This document shows positions 17,063 to 25,892 of a stretch of DNA of 64,000 nucleotides, piece by piece (position 1 is the first letter of the stretch; each line of letters starts with the position of its first letter). The position numbers and the translations under genes were made by a program. The notes beneath the pieces were generated by a model. It was given only the letters and a program-made list of their open reading frames with translations. It was not told the origin of the DNA and did not search any database. The stretch comes from Sporosarcina sp. ACRSL (GTDB taxonomy: Bacteria > Bacillota > Bacilli > Bacillales_A > Planococcaceae): NCBI RefSeq assembly GCF_022346605.1, contig NZ_JAKRNT010000002.1, positions 1 through 64,000 on the forward strand, given 5' to 3'.

Positions 17063-17578
17063 CTAAGCCAATGTTGCCAACCATCTCTCCACTTCGCTTG
17101 GTGATTTCAAAATGAGCACTTCTGCATCTGCACGATCAAGCATTTGCAATACACCCGGCCGCTTCTTTTTCGAATACGTCCAGATGAACTTCACAAACTC
17201 CCAATCAACCTTTTCCTCGCAGCCTTCCGCCATGTCAGGACGTGTCTTCCCCCGATACATCCATCTCCGCTTGAAAACCCTGGACAGGCATAACCAGTTC
17301 GGAAAGTCGAGGAAGATAATCAAATCAGCATAGCGAGCCCGCATCTCAATGGTGGAGTTGAAATTTCCATCAATGATCCATGCGGGCTTCTCTAGTTCGC
17401 TTTGAAGTTGTTTCCGAAATTCTGGCTTCGGGGTGGGTACCCAGCCTTCATTCCAAAAAAGGGTGTCCAAATGAAGGACCGGTAATTGCAGTCGTTCAGC
17501 AAGTGCAACCGATAATGTCGATTTTCCTGCACCGCTGCAACCAATAATAAGAATACGTTGATATGATGTTTCATTCAT
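17063..17578 (-). CDS. FlaR-like P-loop kinase (DNA topology modulation protein)
   Basis: A 171-residue adenylate-kinase-like P-loop protein. Walker A is IIGCSGAGKSTLS (residues ~11-23), then LHLDTLFWNEGW and WIIDGNF, which are typical of proteins annotated as FlaR/topology modulation. The biochemical substrate is unknown. ATG 17578 overlaps the stop region of the uracil-glycosylase-like gene by 8 nt, implying coupled translation. Confidence 0.8.
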   Translation of the reverse strand: MNETSYQRILIIGCSGAGKSTLSVALAERLQLPVLHLDTLFWNEGWVPTPKPEFRKQLQSELEKPAWIIDGNFNSTIEMRARYADLIIFLDFPNWLCLSRVFKRRWMYRGKTRPDMAEGCEEKVDWEFVKFIWTYSKKKRPGVLQMLDRADAEVLILKSPSEVERWLATLA

Positions 17579-18233
17579 TTCGCAATTCCCCCAAGTACTG
17601 TCCAATCTTCAACCAATCTGCTTCCAAGTCCGGTCGATGCGACGGCCGATAAAAGACGGCTGCGGGATGGAAGGTCGGGACAATCCGATACAAGCGGTCC
17701 GTCCACTTGAACGCCGTGCTGTCGAGATCAGGTAGATACTGCACCGGTCGCTCCAACAACTGTCCGTGCAGCTCCGTCACTTTCGCGTCTTTGCCAAGCA
17801 ATCTCTGTAAGCCGACATTGCCGAGCGCCACGATCAGCTTCGGCTCGATATTGGCTAGCTCATAATCGAGCACCGGTGCATGCGCCAGTATCTCTTTCTG
17901 TGTCGGCGGCCGATTGTATTTCCGTTTCGTCAACGTTCCGTCCCTCTCCCGTTTCTCGCCCCATTTAAAAGGCCTGCTCCGAACCGCGCTCGTTATATAC
18001 ACATCCTCACGCGTCAATCCGATCGAATCGAGCGACTTCATCAATTCCTTGCCTGCCCTTCCGACGAAAGGTATGCCGTCCACAATCTCAAACTCCCCCG
18101 GCGCCTCGCCGATCAGCATCAGTTCAGGTTTCTGCAGACCTTCCCCATAAACAAACCCCTCGACCGGAAATCCTTCGATCCGCTCCCTGCCTATATCAGC
18201 GATCGATTCAGGTATTCGAAACATCAGGCGCAC
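17571..18233 (-). CDS. Uracil-DNA-glycosylase-like protein (family 4 fold, no Fe-S cysteines)
   Basis: A 220-residue protein with the family 4/5 UDG signature LMLIGEAPGEFEIVDGIPFV (GEAPG at 42-46, then VGRAG) and the C-terminal HPA motif in IVPTFHPAAVFY. True family 4 enzymes bind a [4Fe-4S] cluster through four cysteines. This protein contains no cysteine at all, and the usual KCRPP segment reads VRSRPFKW. It may be an active Fe-S-independent branch or have lost glycosylase activity. It is in a tight operon with FlaR and APH-like genes. Confidence 0.82.
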   Translation of the reverse strand: MRLMFRIPESIADIGRERIEGFPVEGFVYGEGLQKPELMLIGEAPGEFEIVDGIPFVGRAGKELMKSLDSIGLTREDVYITSAVRSRPFKWGEKRERDGTLTKRKYNRPPTQKEILAHAPVLDYELANIEPKLIVALGNVGLQRLLGKDAKVTELHGQLLERPVQYLPDLDSTAFKWTDRLYRIVPTFHPAAVFYRPSHRPDLEADWLKIGQYLGELRNE

Positions 18234-18238
18234 CCCTT

Positions 18239-19198
18239 TCAGCCTTGCAATAGTAGAATTGTTTCATCTAAAAATGCTTTTCCATTGCCTTGTTTGATCT
18301 TCTCGATTCCTTCGTCTACCCGATCATATCGAAATGCGCGGATGATTGCGAATAGATGTGGAACCATTTCGAGTTCGCGATCAGACAGAGGTCTTTGTGA
18401 TGTATAAGCTTCTATGTATGCATGATAACGTTCCTCCGGGGTTTCATTTCCTTCGAAGTCATGGTGCCAAACTAAAAAAACTGCAACGCCTATGCATTCA
18501 TTAATGAAGACTTCATCCCCTGCGATATTGTAGTCAAAGACGGTAGAAATTTTGTTTTGTTGGAATAAAAGATTATAGGGACAGAAATCTCCTTGCACCG
18601 GACCCGATGGAAGCGAATCCCATACTTCTTTCAATTGGGATCTTCTGAACTGATACAACTCTTTTAACGTGGTCAGTTCTGCGTTATACATTCCCGTCTC
18701 CTCAACACATTGAATGAGATCCAAATAGCTCAATTCATTTTCATCATAATCGCCGAGCGCATCGGTTTTATTTCCGCCGAACATGCCCCAGCTTGTTCCT
18801 GTCCCGAAGCGGAAGTCAGTTGCGGAAGAGACTGTGTGCTGCATGCCGAGCATTTTTCCAATCTTTTTAATATGGGACAGCTGGAGACGTTTTATCTCCT
18901 TACCGTCCCCTTTTCGTTCGAGAATAAAAACCAAATCTTCATGTTCAACATATCCATTTCCCTCTATCGTTTTCTCTGACACGATGAACGGCAATCTAGC
19001 GTTATTCATGAAGGTCGTGAAAGTAATGACTTTCTCAATAAAGGCAACCAATTGTTTTTCGCCCTTCAGGAAATACGTTTCCCCATCCACTTCCACCTCT
19101 GCAACGAGTCTGTCCTTGTCCCGCAAAATTTCGTGGCGTGTAACCGGTTCTGTAAAATAGTATTTCATGACCTCTTGAATCAATTCATCCGCCCCCAA
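18239..19198 (-). CDS. Aminoglycoside-phosphotransferase-fold kinase
   Basis: A 319-residue protein of the APH/choline-kinase superfamily. The Brenner-like catalytic motif is GPVQGDFCPYNLLF (Asp and Asn in place, His replaced by Gln), followed by VFDYNIAGDEVF with the metal-binding Asp. The N-lobe Lys is probably in ETYFLKGEKQLV. The substrate is unknown; resistance cannot be inferred. The start is uncertain: TTG 19198 overlaps the upstream gene by 14 nt, and TTG 19183, following GGGGGCGG, is an alternative. Confidence 0.75.
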   Translation of the reverse strand: MGADELIQEVMKYYFTEPVTRHEILRDKDRLVAEVEVDGETYFLKGEKQLVAFIEKVITFTTFMNNARLPFIVSEKTIEGNGYVEHEDLVFILERKGDGKEIKRLQLSHIKKIGKMLGMQHTVSSATDFRFGTGTSWGMFGGNKTDALGDYDENELSYLDLIQCVEETGMYNAELTTLKELYQFRRSQLKEVWDSLPSGPVQGDFCPYNLLFQQNKISTVFDYNIAGDEVFINECIGVAVFLVWHHDFEGNETPEERYHAYIEAYTSQRPLSDRELEMVPHLFAIIRAFRYDRVDEGIEKIKQGNGKAFLDETILLLQG

Positions 19199-19532
19199 CT
19201 ATATATTGCCCCAACGCTCGCTCTACGCTAGTCGCAAAGTTATTGCCCGCTCCCCAATCGAATCGGAAGAAAACGCCTTCTGAACTCCCCGCCGCCACGA
19301 CGTGAACCCGTGTTTTTCCATCGAAATTATCGATTGTTGCGGTGACCGAAGCCCTGTTATTCGACCGCATATAGTATTTCTCCATAATGAGGACATGGAA
19401 TTCCGCCGACCCGGTCGTTCTGACGTAATGGTCGACGAGCGTACCGCTAATGCTGCCGCGGAGGATTTCCGATTGAATGATGTCCACCGCTTCGCTTGGT
19501 GAAATCGACACATTGAAGTTCTTGACTGACAT
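19185..19532 (-). CDS. DUF6054-like conserved protein
   Basis: A 115-residue soluble protein (MSVKNFNVSISPSEAVDIIQ...), resembling small Bacillales proteins I associate with DUF6054; this assignment is from memory. ATG 19532 follows GAGGGGATG, so the long in-frame extension to 19700, which runs through a terminator, is rejected. It ends in VGGG and overlaps the APH-like gene. Confidence 0.65.
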   Translation of the reverse strand: MSVKNFNVSISPSEAVDIIQSEILRGSISGTLVDHYVRTTGSAEFHVLIMEKYYMRSNNRASVTATIDNFDGKTRVHVVAAGSSEGVFFRFDWGAGNNFATSVERALGQYIVGGG

Positions 19533-19668
19533 ATCAACATCCCCTCTCTCTATACGACTAATACGAATGGAATCGATTGGAAGTTTCAATTTATTGTAAT
19601 GTCCGATAGGAGAGGTTGAGTTTAGGTGAGCGGGAGCTTGCTTTGAGCGCGCGACACTTTTCCAACCA

Positions 19669-19694
19669 AAAAGGACTGCCGCGGCAGTCCTTTC
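19669..19694 (-). terminator. Terminator of the MFS transporter gene
   Basis: A perfect 24-nt palindrome AAAGGACTGCC/GGCAGTCCTTT (19670-19693) is followed by a T-run on the minus strand. Confidence 0.85.
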
Positions 19695-19696
19695 AG

Positions 19697-20902
19697 TCAT
19701 TCCAATTCCAATTGTTTTGTTTCCGTTCCTAACAAAATTACCGCGAGGACTCCGATAATGATAGCGCCGCAGAATATGCCGAAAATCAAACCGAATTCGT
19801 AGCCAGCGGTTAACATCGAGCCAACGAGCATCGGCCCGAAAATGCCGCCGATCCTACCGACTGCCGCTGCCATGCCCGAGCCGGTCGCGCGGACGGACGT
19901 CGGATATTGTTCCGGCGAATAGGCGTACAGCGCTCCCCATGCTCCCAAGTTGAAAAATGAAAGGAACGCGCCCGAAACGAGTAGCGTTGTCAACGATTCC
20001 GCATTTCCGAATAGCAGCGCGCTCACCGCTGTTCCGATCAAGAACGTCGATAGCACAAATTTGCGCCCCGCCTTCTCAATGAGCCAAGCTGCCGTAAAGT
20101 AGCCCGGCAATTGCGCAAGCGTCATAATGAGCACGTATTTAAAGCTATGGATCATATCGAATCCTTTCATGACCATGACGCTCGGCAGCCAAAGGAACAT
20201 GCCGTAATAGGAAAACACGACGGTAAACCAGACGATCCATAGCATCGTCGTCTTCTTCGCGTACGGCTTGGACCAAATCAGCTTCAGCTTGTCTCCCAGT
20301 GATTGCTTCGGCTTCCCTTCCTCAACGAACTTCGGAGAGTCGGGCAAATTCCGCCGTAAGTAAATAGCGTAAAAGGCAGGCAATGCCGTTAAGATCAATG
20401 CAATCCGCCAGCCGTATTCCGGGATGATGAAATACGCGAGCAATGCCGCTACGAGCCATCCCGCAGCCCAGAAGCTTTCTAATAAGACGACGACGCGTCC
20501 ACGTTCTTTTGCAGACACGCTTTCCGAAACGAGCGTCGAAGCGACAGGAAGTTCGCCTCCGAGACCTGCTCCTACGAAAAAGCGCAAAATCAGGAATACG
20601 GTAAGCGTCGTCGTCAATGCCGATAATCCACTCGCCAATGAAAAGAGCACGAGCGTCATCATGAACACATTTTTTCTACCGATCCGGTCTGCGAGCAATC
20701 CGAAGCCAAATGCACCGAATGCCATACCAATCGAGTTTACACTCCCGATCCAGCCCATTTCCGCAGCGGACAAATGCCATTCGACCGAAATCGCAGCGAT
20801 GACAAACGACAGGATACCCACATCCATCGCGTCGAACATCCAGCCTGTTCCGGAAATGACGAGTAATTTATTGCGGGAGATTCCGCGTTTTTTATTGTTC
20901 AA
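19697..20902 (-). CDS. MFS transporter (NiaP/YceI-like)
   Basis: A 401-residue, 12-helix major facilitator of the aromatic-acid/niacin group. It begins NNKKRGISRNKLLVISGTGW, then MFDAMDVGILSF, typical of NiaP-like proteins. The A-loop GLLADRIGRKNVF and GAGLGGELPVASTLVSE follow. The substrate is not provable, and niacin is a candidate. TTG 20902 is preferred: a good promoter (20950-20978) would place the transcription start at about the GTG 20944 used by the longest frame, and the length then matches YceI. Confidence 0.8.
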   Translation of the reverse strand: MNNKKRGISRNKLLVISGTGWMFDAMDVGILSFVIAAISVEWHLSAAEMGWIGSVNSIGMAFGAFGFGLLADRIGRKNVFMMTLVLFSLASGLSALTTTLTVFLILRFFVGAGLGGELPVASTLVSESVSAKERGRVVVLLESFWAAGWLVAALLAYFIIPEYGWRIALILTALPAFYAIYLRRNLPDSPKFVEEGKPKQSLGDKLKLIWSKPYAKKTTMLWIVWFTVVFSYYGMFLWLPSVMVMKGFDMIHSFKYVLIMTLAQLPGYFTAAWLIEKAGRKFVLSTFLIGTAVSALLFGNAESLTTLLVSGAFLSFFNLGAWGALYAYSPEQYPTSVRATGSGMAAAVGRIGGIFGPMLVGSMLTAGYEFGLIFGIFCGAIIIGVLAVILLGTETKQLELE

Positions 20903-20949
20903 ATTCAGTCTGCCCTTCGTTGTAATCTTTTGGTGTCTTGACACTTGTC

Positions 20950-20978
20950 ATTATACTCCGGGTCAGTTACGAGCACAA
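20950..20978 (-). promoter_or_regulatory. Promoter of the MFS gene
   Basis: On the minus strand TTGTGC (20973-20978), a 17-bp spacer and a perfect TATAAT (20950-20955). Confidence 0.55.
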
Positions 20979-20986
20979 TATGTTTT

Positions 20987-21937
20987 TCAATGAATCCGCA
21001 GTTCGCCATCGACCATACGAGCATGGACCCCTAACGTATCTACATCGATATGATGGACGTCGTCCCCAATCCAAATCTCGGTGCCGAACCGGGCAAGGCC
21101 GATCGTAACGGTGCCATCCTTTCCCGTTTTGATAACCGTCTTCACACCTGTAGGGGAACCGGTTTCTTTAATCGATACCTTGGAACCGGCAAAAATGAGA
21201 CCACCACGGCAGCACCCTTCTACAGACAGTTGTTTTTCCGCATGAACAGAACAATTGGAAAGGCCAGCGTCTGTCACTTCAATATTCCCATTGCATGAGA
21301 GGACACTGTTAATGGCGTACGGGATCTTCAAGTACGACTCTCGGCACTCCCTCGCCGAAAAACGCTCAATTAGCGTATAAGCCTCCTCCAGAAACTTCGA
21401 GAATTCCTCACCGTTCTTTACGACAGTTAACGAAGTATCCGTAAAGACGCTGTACAATTTCTCGATGACCGGCTCCCAGCACGACGTTAATTGGCTTGAA
21501 TGGTTTTTTACTTTTTGAATGAACGCGAGTTTTTCGTCTTGGAAATCCAAATATTCCTCTTTTAGGATAACCCGAACAAGCTCTTTCAATTCACGTGCAT
21601 CGATTTCCGCAAGTTGAGCGTCCCGAGTTTGAATAAGTTCAAGAAGTGCATCGTTCATTCTCTCCAAATAGGAAAGCAACCCGTGTAACTGCTTTGCAAG
21701 CTCTTCTTCCAGCACTTCGTGCATACCGACCGTTACAGTGGACGAAAGGACATTCCCTTCGATGATGGCCGAAGCACCTGCCTCGACAGTCGCTTTTTGG
21801 ACAGCTCCCGCGATGAAAACCTTCCCCCTCGCTCCGACGAACATGGAATTTTCCACGTCTCCGCTTATCCGGATGTCACCGTCGAACCGAATGTTTCCAC
21901 TTTTCACGTCGACTTTTCCATCATAGTCCAATTCCAT
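20987..21937 (-). CDS. FapA-like (DUF342) polymer-forming protein
   Basis: A 316-residue protein. The N-terminal part (YDGKVDVKSGNIRFDGDIRI, then VGARGKVFIAGAVQKATVEA) and the C-terminal part (NSVLSCNGNIEVTDAGLSNC, then GGLIFAGSKVSIKE) form the right-handed beta-helix repeats of the flagellar assembly protein A family. A helical/coiled-coil segment (~95-200) splits the helix, as in FapA. It is shorter than the usual ~450+ residues, lacking the N-terminal domain. No flagellar gene is nearby. GAGGTGG precedes the second ATG (21937). Confidence 0.72.
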   Translation of the reverse strand: MELDYDGKVDVKSGNIRFDGDIRISGDVENSMFVGARGKVFIAGAVQKATVEAGASAIIEGNVLSSTVTVGMHEVLEEELAKQLHGLLSYLERMNDALLELIQTRDAQLAEIDARELKELVRVILKEEYLDFQDEKLAFIQKVKNHSSQLTSCWEPVIEKLYSVFTDTSLTVVKNGEEFSKFLEEAYTLIERFSARECRESYLKIPYAINSVLSCNGNIEVTDAGLSNCSVHAEKQLSVEGCCRGGLIFAGSKVSIKETGSPTGVKTVIKTGKDGTVTIGLARFGTEIWIGDDVHHIDVDTLGVHARMVDGELRIH

Positions 21938-22003
21938 CATGCCACCTCAAATCACTACTTTTAGTTTTATCATAGCATAATAGGCTGATCTCCTATCCGT
22001 ACA

Positions 22004-22038
22004 ATAAAAAAAGCCTGCTCACTGGTCGTGAACAAGCA
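22004..22038 (-). terminator. Terminator of yclNOPQ
   Basis: A 10-bp stem with two G-U pairs (22013-22022 with 22028-22037) is followed by seven Ts on the minus strand. Confidence 0.8.
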
Positions 22039-22051
22039 TTTTAAATGAAAC

Positions 22052-23005
22052 TTATAGTCCTGCTTCTACCTCTTTAATCATCTCTTTCATGGACAGCAAT
22101 CCGCCGCCTGATAAGTACCAGTACTCCCCATTCAAATAGACAATCTTATTGTTTTTATAAGCTGACGTCTTTTTCACAAGATCGTTTTCAATCGAGTCTT
22201 TTGCGCTTGCACCGTTGCCGATAGCCGCATCGCGATCGATTACGAATAGGACGTCAGGGTTTTTATCAAAAATGTATTCAAATGAAATATTTTGGCCGTG
22301 TGTAGACACTTCGATTTTCTCGTCTACCGGTTTGTAGCCCAATACGTCATGGACTAAGCCGAACCGTGAATTCGGACCGTATGCGCTCACTTTGCCTTCG
22401 CTCGCCAGCACGACAAGCGCTTTTGAACCGGTTTCGGCTGCCTTTTCATGGATAGCAGCGATGTCTTCATCAATCGTTGCTAGTTCTGATTTCACTTCAT
22501 CTTCCTTACCGAAGATTTCACCGATCATTTCCGCATTATGTTTGAAAGAATCCATATAATGCGTGTAGTCAAGGCCTACATAAATCGTTGGTGCGATTTC
22601 AGCGAATTGGTCATATAGTTCAGCTTGACGTGTTGAAATAAAGATGACGTCTGGTTTCATTGCGTGAATCGCTTCGAAATCTGGCTCTTTCAAGCTGCCA
22701 AGGTTTACGTATTTATCATCATCGTATTTCGAAAGGTAACCTGGTACATTCGCTCTTGGCAAACCTGCTACTTCAATTCCGAGTGCATCCATTGTATCAA
22801 GTGTTCCAAAGTCGAAAACGACTACTTTCTCCGGATTTTTCGGCACTTCGACAGGCTCAGTGCTTAGCTCATGCTCGATTGTTATCGTTTCGCCTGATTC
22901 ATTTACAGTGGAACCTGTTGTTTTGCCTTCTTTATCATTTCCGCCGCAAGCAGCAAGTACAACCATAAGAGCTGAAAGCAGTAACGTCATTGTAAGCTTT
23001 TTCAT
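22052..23005 (-). CDS. yclQ: Siderophore ABC transporter, substrate-binding lipoprotein
   Basis: A 317-residue lipoprotein: signal peptide and lipobox LAAC with Cys at 20, then a class III periplasmic-binding fold (EKVVVFDFGTLDTMDALGI, PDVIFISTRQAELY, DVLFVIDRDAAIGN). Closest by pattern to B. subtilis YclQ/FatB, which bind petrobactin-type catecholate siderophores. AAAGGATGG precedes ATG 23005. It is the last gene of a four-gene Fur-controlled operon. Petrobactin specificity is inferred from family only. Confidence 0.9.
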   Translation of the reverse strand: MKKLTMTLLLSALMVVLAACGGNDKEGKTTGSTVNESGETITIEHELSTEPVEVPKNPEKVVVFDFGTLDTMDALGIEVAGLPRANVPGYLSKYDDDKYVNLGSLKEPDFEAIHAMKPDVIFISTRQAELYDQFAEIAPTIYVGLDYTHYMDSFKHNAEMIGEIFGKEDEVKSELATIDEDIAAIHEKAAETGSKALVVLASEGKVSAYGPNSRFGLVHDVLGYKPVDEKIEVSTHGQNISFEYIFDKNPDVLFVIDRDAAIGNGASAKDSIENDLVKKTSAYKNNKIVYLNGEYWYLSGGGLLSMKEMIKEVEAGL

Positions 23006-23024
23006 CCAAACCATCCTTTTATTT

Positions 23025-23786
23025 TTAAGAATTAAAATACACACAAATTCGGCAATTATTCATTTGTTTAATCGGTATATCCATGTCATAAATCTCTTTC
23101 AATGCATCCGAGTTGATGATTTCATCGGTCGGTCCGTCTTTGACGACACGCCCGTTTTTCAACGCGACAATGCGGTCGGAATAGACGGATGCAAAGTTGA
23201 TGTCATGAAGGACGATGACAACGGTCTTTCCGAGATCATCGACCAATCTGCGTAAAATCTTCATAATTTGGACGGAATGCTTCATATCCAAGTTATTCAA
23301 TGGTTCATCTAGCAATATATAATCGGTATCCTGGGCGATGACCATCGCAATGAATGCCCGTTGACGTTGCCCGCCTGACAGTTCATCCATATAATCATGT
23401 TGCATTTCCATTAGGCCCATATAATCCATCGCCTGATCGACAATGCGCAAATCCTCAGCGTTCAACTTCCCTTTCGAGTATGGGAATCGTCCAAACGACA
23501 CGAGTTCACGGACTGTCAAACGGACATTCATGAAGTTCGATTGTTTCAAAATGGAGACGCGCTTTGAAAACTCGTTTGACTTCATTTTGTGGACATGGTC
23601 ATCATCTACGAGCACCTCACCCGTGTCCGCGTCAATGAGACGGCTGACCATCGATAGAAGCGTTGACTTACCAGCTCCATTCGGGCCGATGAAGGAAGTG
23701 ATTTTTCCACGATGGATATTGACATTCACCTTTTCAACAACCGCTTTTTTCCCATAGAACTTTGACAACTCACGGACTTGGATCAT
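23025..23786 (-). CDS. yclP: Siderophore ABC transporter, ATPase
   Basis: A 253-residue ATPase of the FecE/FhuC type: Walker A GPNGAGKSTLLS, signature LSGGQRQRAFIAMVIAQD, Walker B YILLDEPLNNLD, H-loop VIVLHDINFA. It energises import through YclN/YclO. Its start overlaps yclO by 4 nt (ATGA), and yclQ follows after 19 nt. Confidence 0.93.
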   Translation of the reverse strand: MIQVRELSKFYGKKAVVEKVNVNIHRGKITSFIGPNGAGKSTLLSMVSRLIDADTGEVLVDDDHVHKMKSNEFSKRVSILKQSNFMNVRLTVRELVSFGRFPYSKGKLNAEDLRIVDQAMDYMGLMEMQHDYMDELSGGQRQRAFIAMVIAQDTDYILLDEPLNNLDMKHSVQIMKILRRLVDDLGKTVVIVLHDINFASVYSDRIVALKNGRVVKDGPTDEIINSDALKEIYDMDIPIKQMNNCRICVYFNS

Positions 23787-24733
23787 GAGGATCGACTCTC
23801 CTTTAATAGTAAATAGATGAAATACACACCGCCGATAAAGTTGATGATGACACTAAGCGTCGTCGAGAACGTGAAAACCCGTTCCACGACCCATTGACCA
23901 CCGACGAGTGCGATGATACTCATAACGGATGCTCCCGCAATCAGAACGGAATGCTTATATGTTTTGAAAAATTGATAAGACAAGTTTGCGACGATCAGTC
24001 CAAAAAATGTAATCGGTCCAACGAGCGCCGTTGAAACGGAAATTAAAATCGCGGAGAGGACTAACATCAATTTGACGACCCTGTCATAGTTAACACCGAG
24101 ATTGATGGCAGTATCCCTGCCAAGCGACAGTACATCGAGATCACTGAACGACCGCCGACCGACGATAAATGTGAGGACGACAATGCCAAGCGCCCACCAA
24201 ACCAATTCCCCGCTAATATTATTGAAGCTCGCGAACATTTTATCCTGCACTCGCAAAAATTCATTTGGATCGATCAGCACTTGCAGAAACGTCGAAATGC
24301 TTTGGAAAAACGTCCCGACGATAATTCCGATAAGTAGCAGGAAATAAATCGGCTGACCGCCCCTCTTGAAGAGGAACCTGTACAAAACGAGCGCGAATAC
24401 AATCATTGTCGAAACGGATAAAATGAAATTTACATGTTTGTTAACAATCGTTATATGGTTCGATCCAAGGAAGAAAATTACGACTGTCTGAAGCAAAATA
24501 TACAAGGAATCCAATCCCATTATACTGGGGGTCAAGATTCGATTATGTGTAATCGTTTGAAAAATAACCGTCGAATACGCAATCGCGACTCCCGTTAACG
24601 CCATTGCGATCACTTTAATGCCGCGGCGAGGAAGTGCATAGTCAAAACTGCCATTCAAATCGTGGAATAAATACAACGAACACGAAACTGCAGCTAGCAC
24701 AACTAGAATAATCAATTTAGTAGAATCACGCAT
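23783..24733 (-). CDS. yclO: Siderophore ABC transporter, permease 2
   Basis: A 316-residue FecCD-type permease with about nine helices. The family segments VGPITFFGLIVANLSYQF (coupling region) and GVAIAYSTVIFQTITHNRIL are visible. AGGAGGAAGG before ATG 24733 fixes the start, so the in-frame extension to 24784 is rejected. It overlaps both yclN and yclP. Confidence 0.92.
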   Translation of the reverse strand: MRDSTKLIILVVLAAVSCSLYLFHDLNGSFDYALPRRGIKVIAMALTGVAIAYSTVIFQTITHNRILTPSIMGLDSLYILLQTVVIFFLGSNHITIVNKHVNFILSVSTMIVFALVLYRFLFKRGGQPIYFLLLIGIIVGTFFQSISTFLQVLIDPNEFLRVQDKMFASFNNISGELVWWALGIVVLTFIVGRRSFSDLDVLSLGRDTAINLGVNYDRVVKLMLVLSAILISVSTALVGPITFFGLIVANLSYQFFKTYKHSVLIAGASVMSIIALVGGQWVVERVFTFSTTLSVIINFIGGVYFIYLLLKESRSS

Positions 24734-25676
24734 ATGCCTTCCTCCTAAACAACAAGTAGAGGAATATACCGCTTCCGATGACACCGACCATCAAACTGAT
24801 GGAAATCTCATATGGATAGATGAGAACCCTGCCCAAAATATCACATATAAGGAGGAAGATCGCACCTAATAAAGCGGTGTGCGGCAATGTTTTCTTCAAG
24901 TGATCACCATGGAAAATCGACACGATATTCGGGATGATCAAACCGAGAAACGGAATCATTCCTACCGTCAAAATGACAGTTGTTGTCACAAGGGCGACGA
25001 GGATGAGACCGATATTGACAATCCGCTTATACGCAAGTCCCAAGTTTTTCGAGAAATCCTCACCCATTCCCGCAACCGTAAAGCGATTTGCGTAAAAATA
25101 AGTGATGATCAGCACCGGGATGCTTATGTAGAGGAGTTCGTATCGACCTGACATGATCATCGAAAAGTCACCTTGCAGCCAGGCGGACATATTTTGGATA
25201 ATGTTCGACTTATATGCAAAGAATGTTGTGATCGATGACAAGATGTTCCCAAACATGAGCCCGACGAGCGGGATGAAAATCGCGTCCTTGAACTTGATCC
25301 GGTCGAGGATCTGCATGAACAGCAATGTCCCGGCAAGCGCAAAGATGAACGCCACAACCATTTTCTCAATCGTCGATGCATTGGTGAACAATAACATCGA
25401 AACCAAAATGCCTAACCGGGTCGCGTCCAGTGTCCCAGCAGTCGTCGGCGAAACGAATTTATTCCGGCTCAGTTGTTGCATAATGAGACCCGCGATGCTC
25501 ATCCCCGCCCCAGCGAGTAAAATCGCGACGAGTCTCGGTATGCGGCTAATGAGGAAAATCTCTGTTTCTTCCGATCCGAAATCGAGGAGATCGGTCGGTT
25601 TGATCGAGCTCACTCCTACGAATAACGATAGGAAGGATAATCCTATAAGTGCTATGAATAAATAACGTATTTTCAT
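24726..25676 (-). CDS. yclN: Siderophore ABC transporter, permease 1
   Basis: A 316-residue FecCD-type permease: AGAGMSIAGLIMQQLSRNKF, then VSPTTAGTLDATRLGILV near the N-terminus, and VGMIPFLGLIIPNIVSIF, the family coupling motif. First gene of the operon, with a strong promoter and Fur boxes directly upstream. GGAG lies nine bases before the ATG. Confidence 0.92.
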   Translation of the reverse strand: MKIRYLFIALIGLSFLSLFVGVSSIKPTDLLDFGSEETEIFLISRIPRLVAILLAGAGMSIAGLIMQQLSRNKFVSPTTAGTLDATRLGILVSMLLFTNASTIEKMVVAFIFALAGTLLFMQILDRIKFKDAIFIPLVGLMFGNILSSITTFFAYKSNIIQNMSAWLQGDFSMIMSGRYELLYISIPVLIITYFYANRFTVAGMGEDFSKNLGLAYKRIVNIGLILVALVTTTVILTVGMIPFLGLIIPNIVSIFHGDHLKKTLPHTALLGAIFLLICDILGRVLIYPYEISISLMVGVIGSGIFLYLLFRRKAYA

Positions 25677-25725
25677 GAGGTAGAGCTCCGATATCGAATA
25701 TTTGCCTAACTGAGAATCTTCTGAG

Positions 25726-25740
25726 TGAAAACCATTATCA
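25726..25740. promoter_or_regulatory. Fur box 1 (downstream of -10)
   Basis: TGAAAACCATTATCA closely matches the Bacillus Fur box TGATAATNATTATCA. It lies between the promoter -10 and yclN, where Fe-loaded Fur would block transcription. Confidence 0.75.
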
Positions 25741-25756
25741 ATTAGCTACAAACCCA

Positions 25757-25784
25757 ATTATAGCAGTTATGGATAAGGTGTCAA
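25757..25784 (-). promoter_or_regulatory. Consensus sigma-A promoter of yclNOPQ
   Basis: On the minus strand a perfect TTGACA (25779-25784), a 16-bp spacer and a perfect TATAAT (25757-25762). Flanked by Fur boxes, so strongly expressed only when iron is scarce. Confidence 0.85.
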
Positions 25785-25792
25785 CTGATAGT

Positions 25793-25807
25793 TGAAAATG
25801 ATTATCA
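25793..25807. promoter_or_regulatory. Fur box 2 (upstream of -35)
   Basis: TGAAAATGATTATCA matches the Fur consensus at all but one position. It sits 8 bp upstream of the -35 hexamer. Confidence 0.8.
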
Positions 25808-25892
25808 ATTAAAATACCTCAAATGGATAGGAAGCTGTCCAAAAGCAGTCATGACGCGGATTGCAACAATTGTGGCAAGATTTTAACAGTAC

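Noticed and set aside
17880-18407. 175-codon plus-strand frame over the UDG-like gene
   Set aside because: Shadow of the minus-strand coding region; composition does not look like a protein.
18239-19198. Calling the APH-fold gene an antibiotic resistance gene
   Set aside because: The superfamily covers many kinases, the catalytic His is replaced by Gln, and the context is housekeeping; no drug substrate can be inferred.
20902-20944. Longer N-terminus of the MFS transporter from GTG 20944
   Set aside because: A good promoter places the RNA start at about this position, and the family N-terminus begins after TTG 20902.
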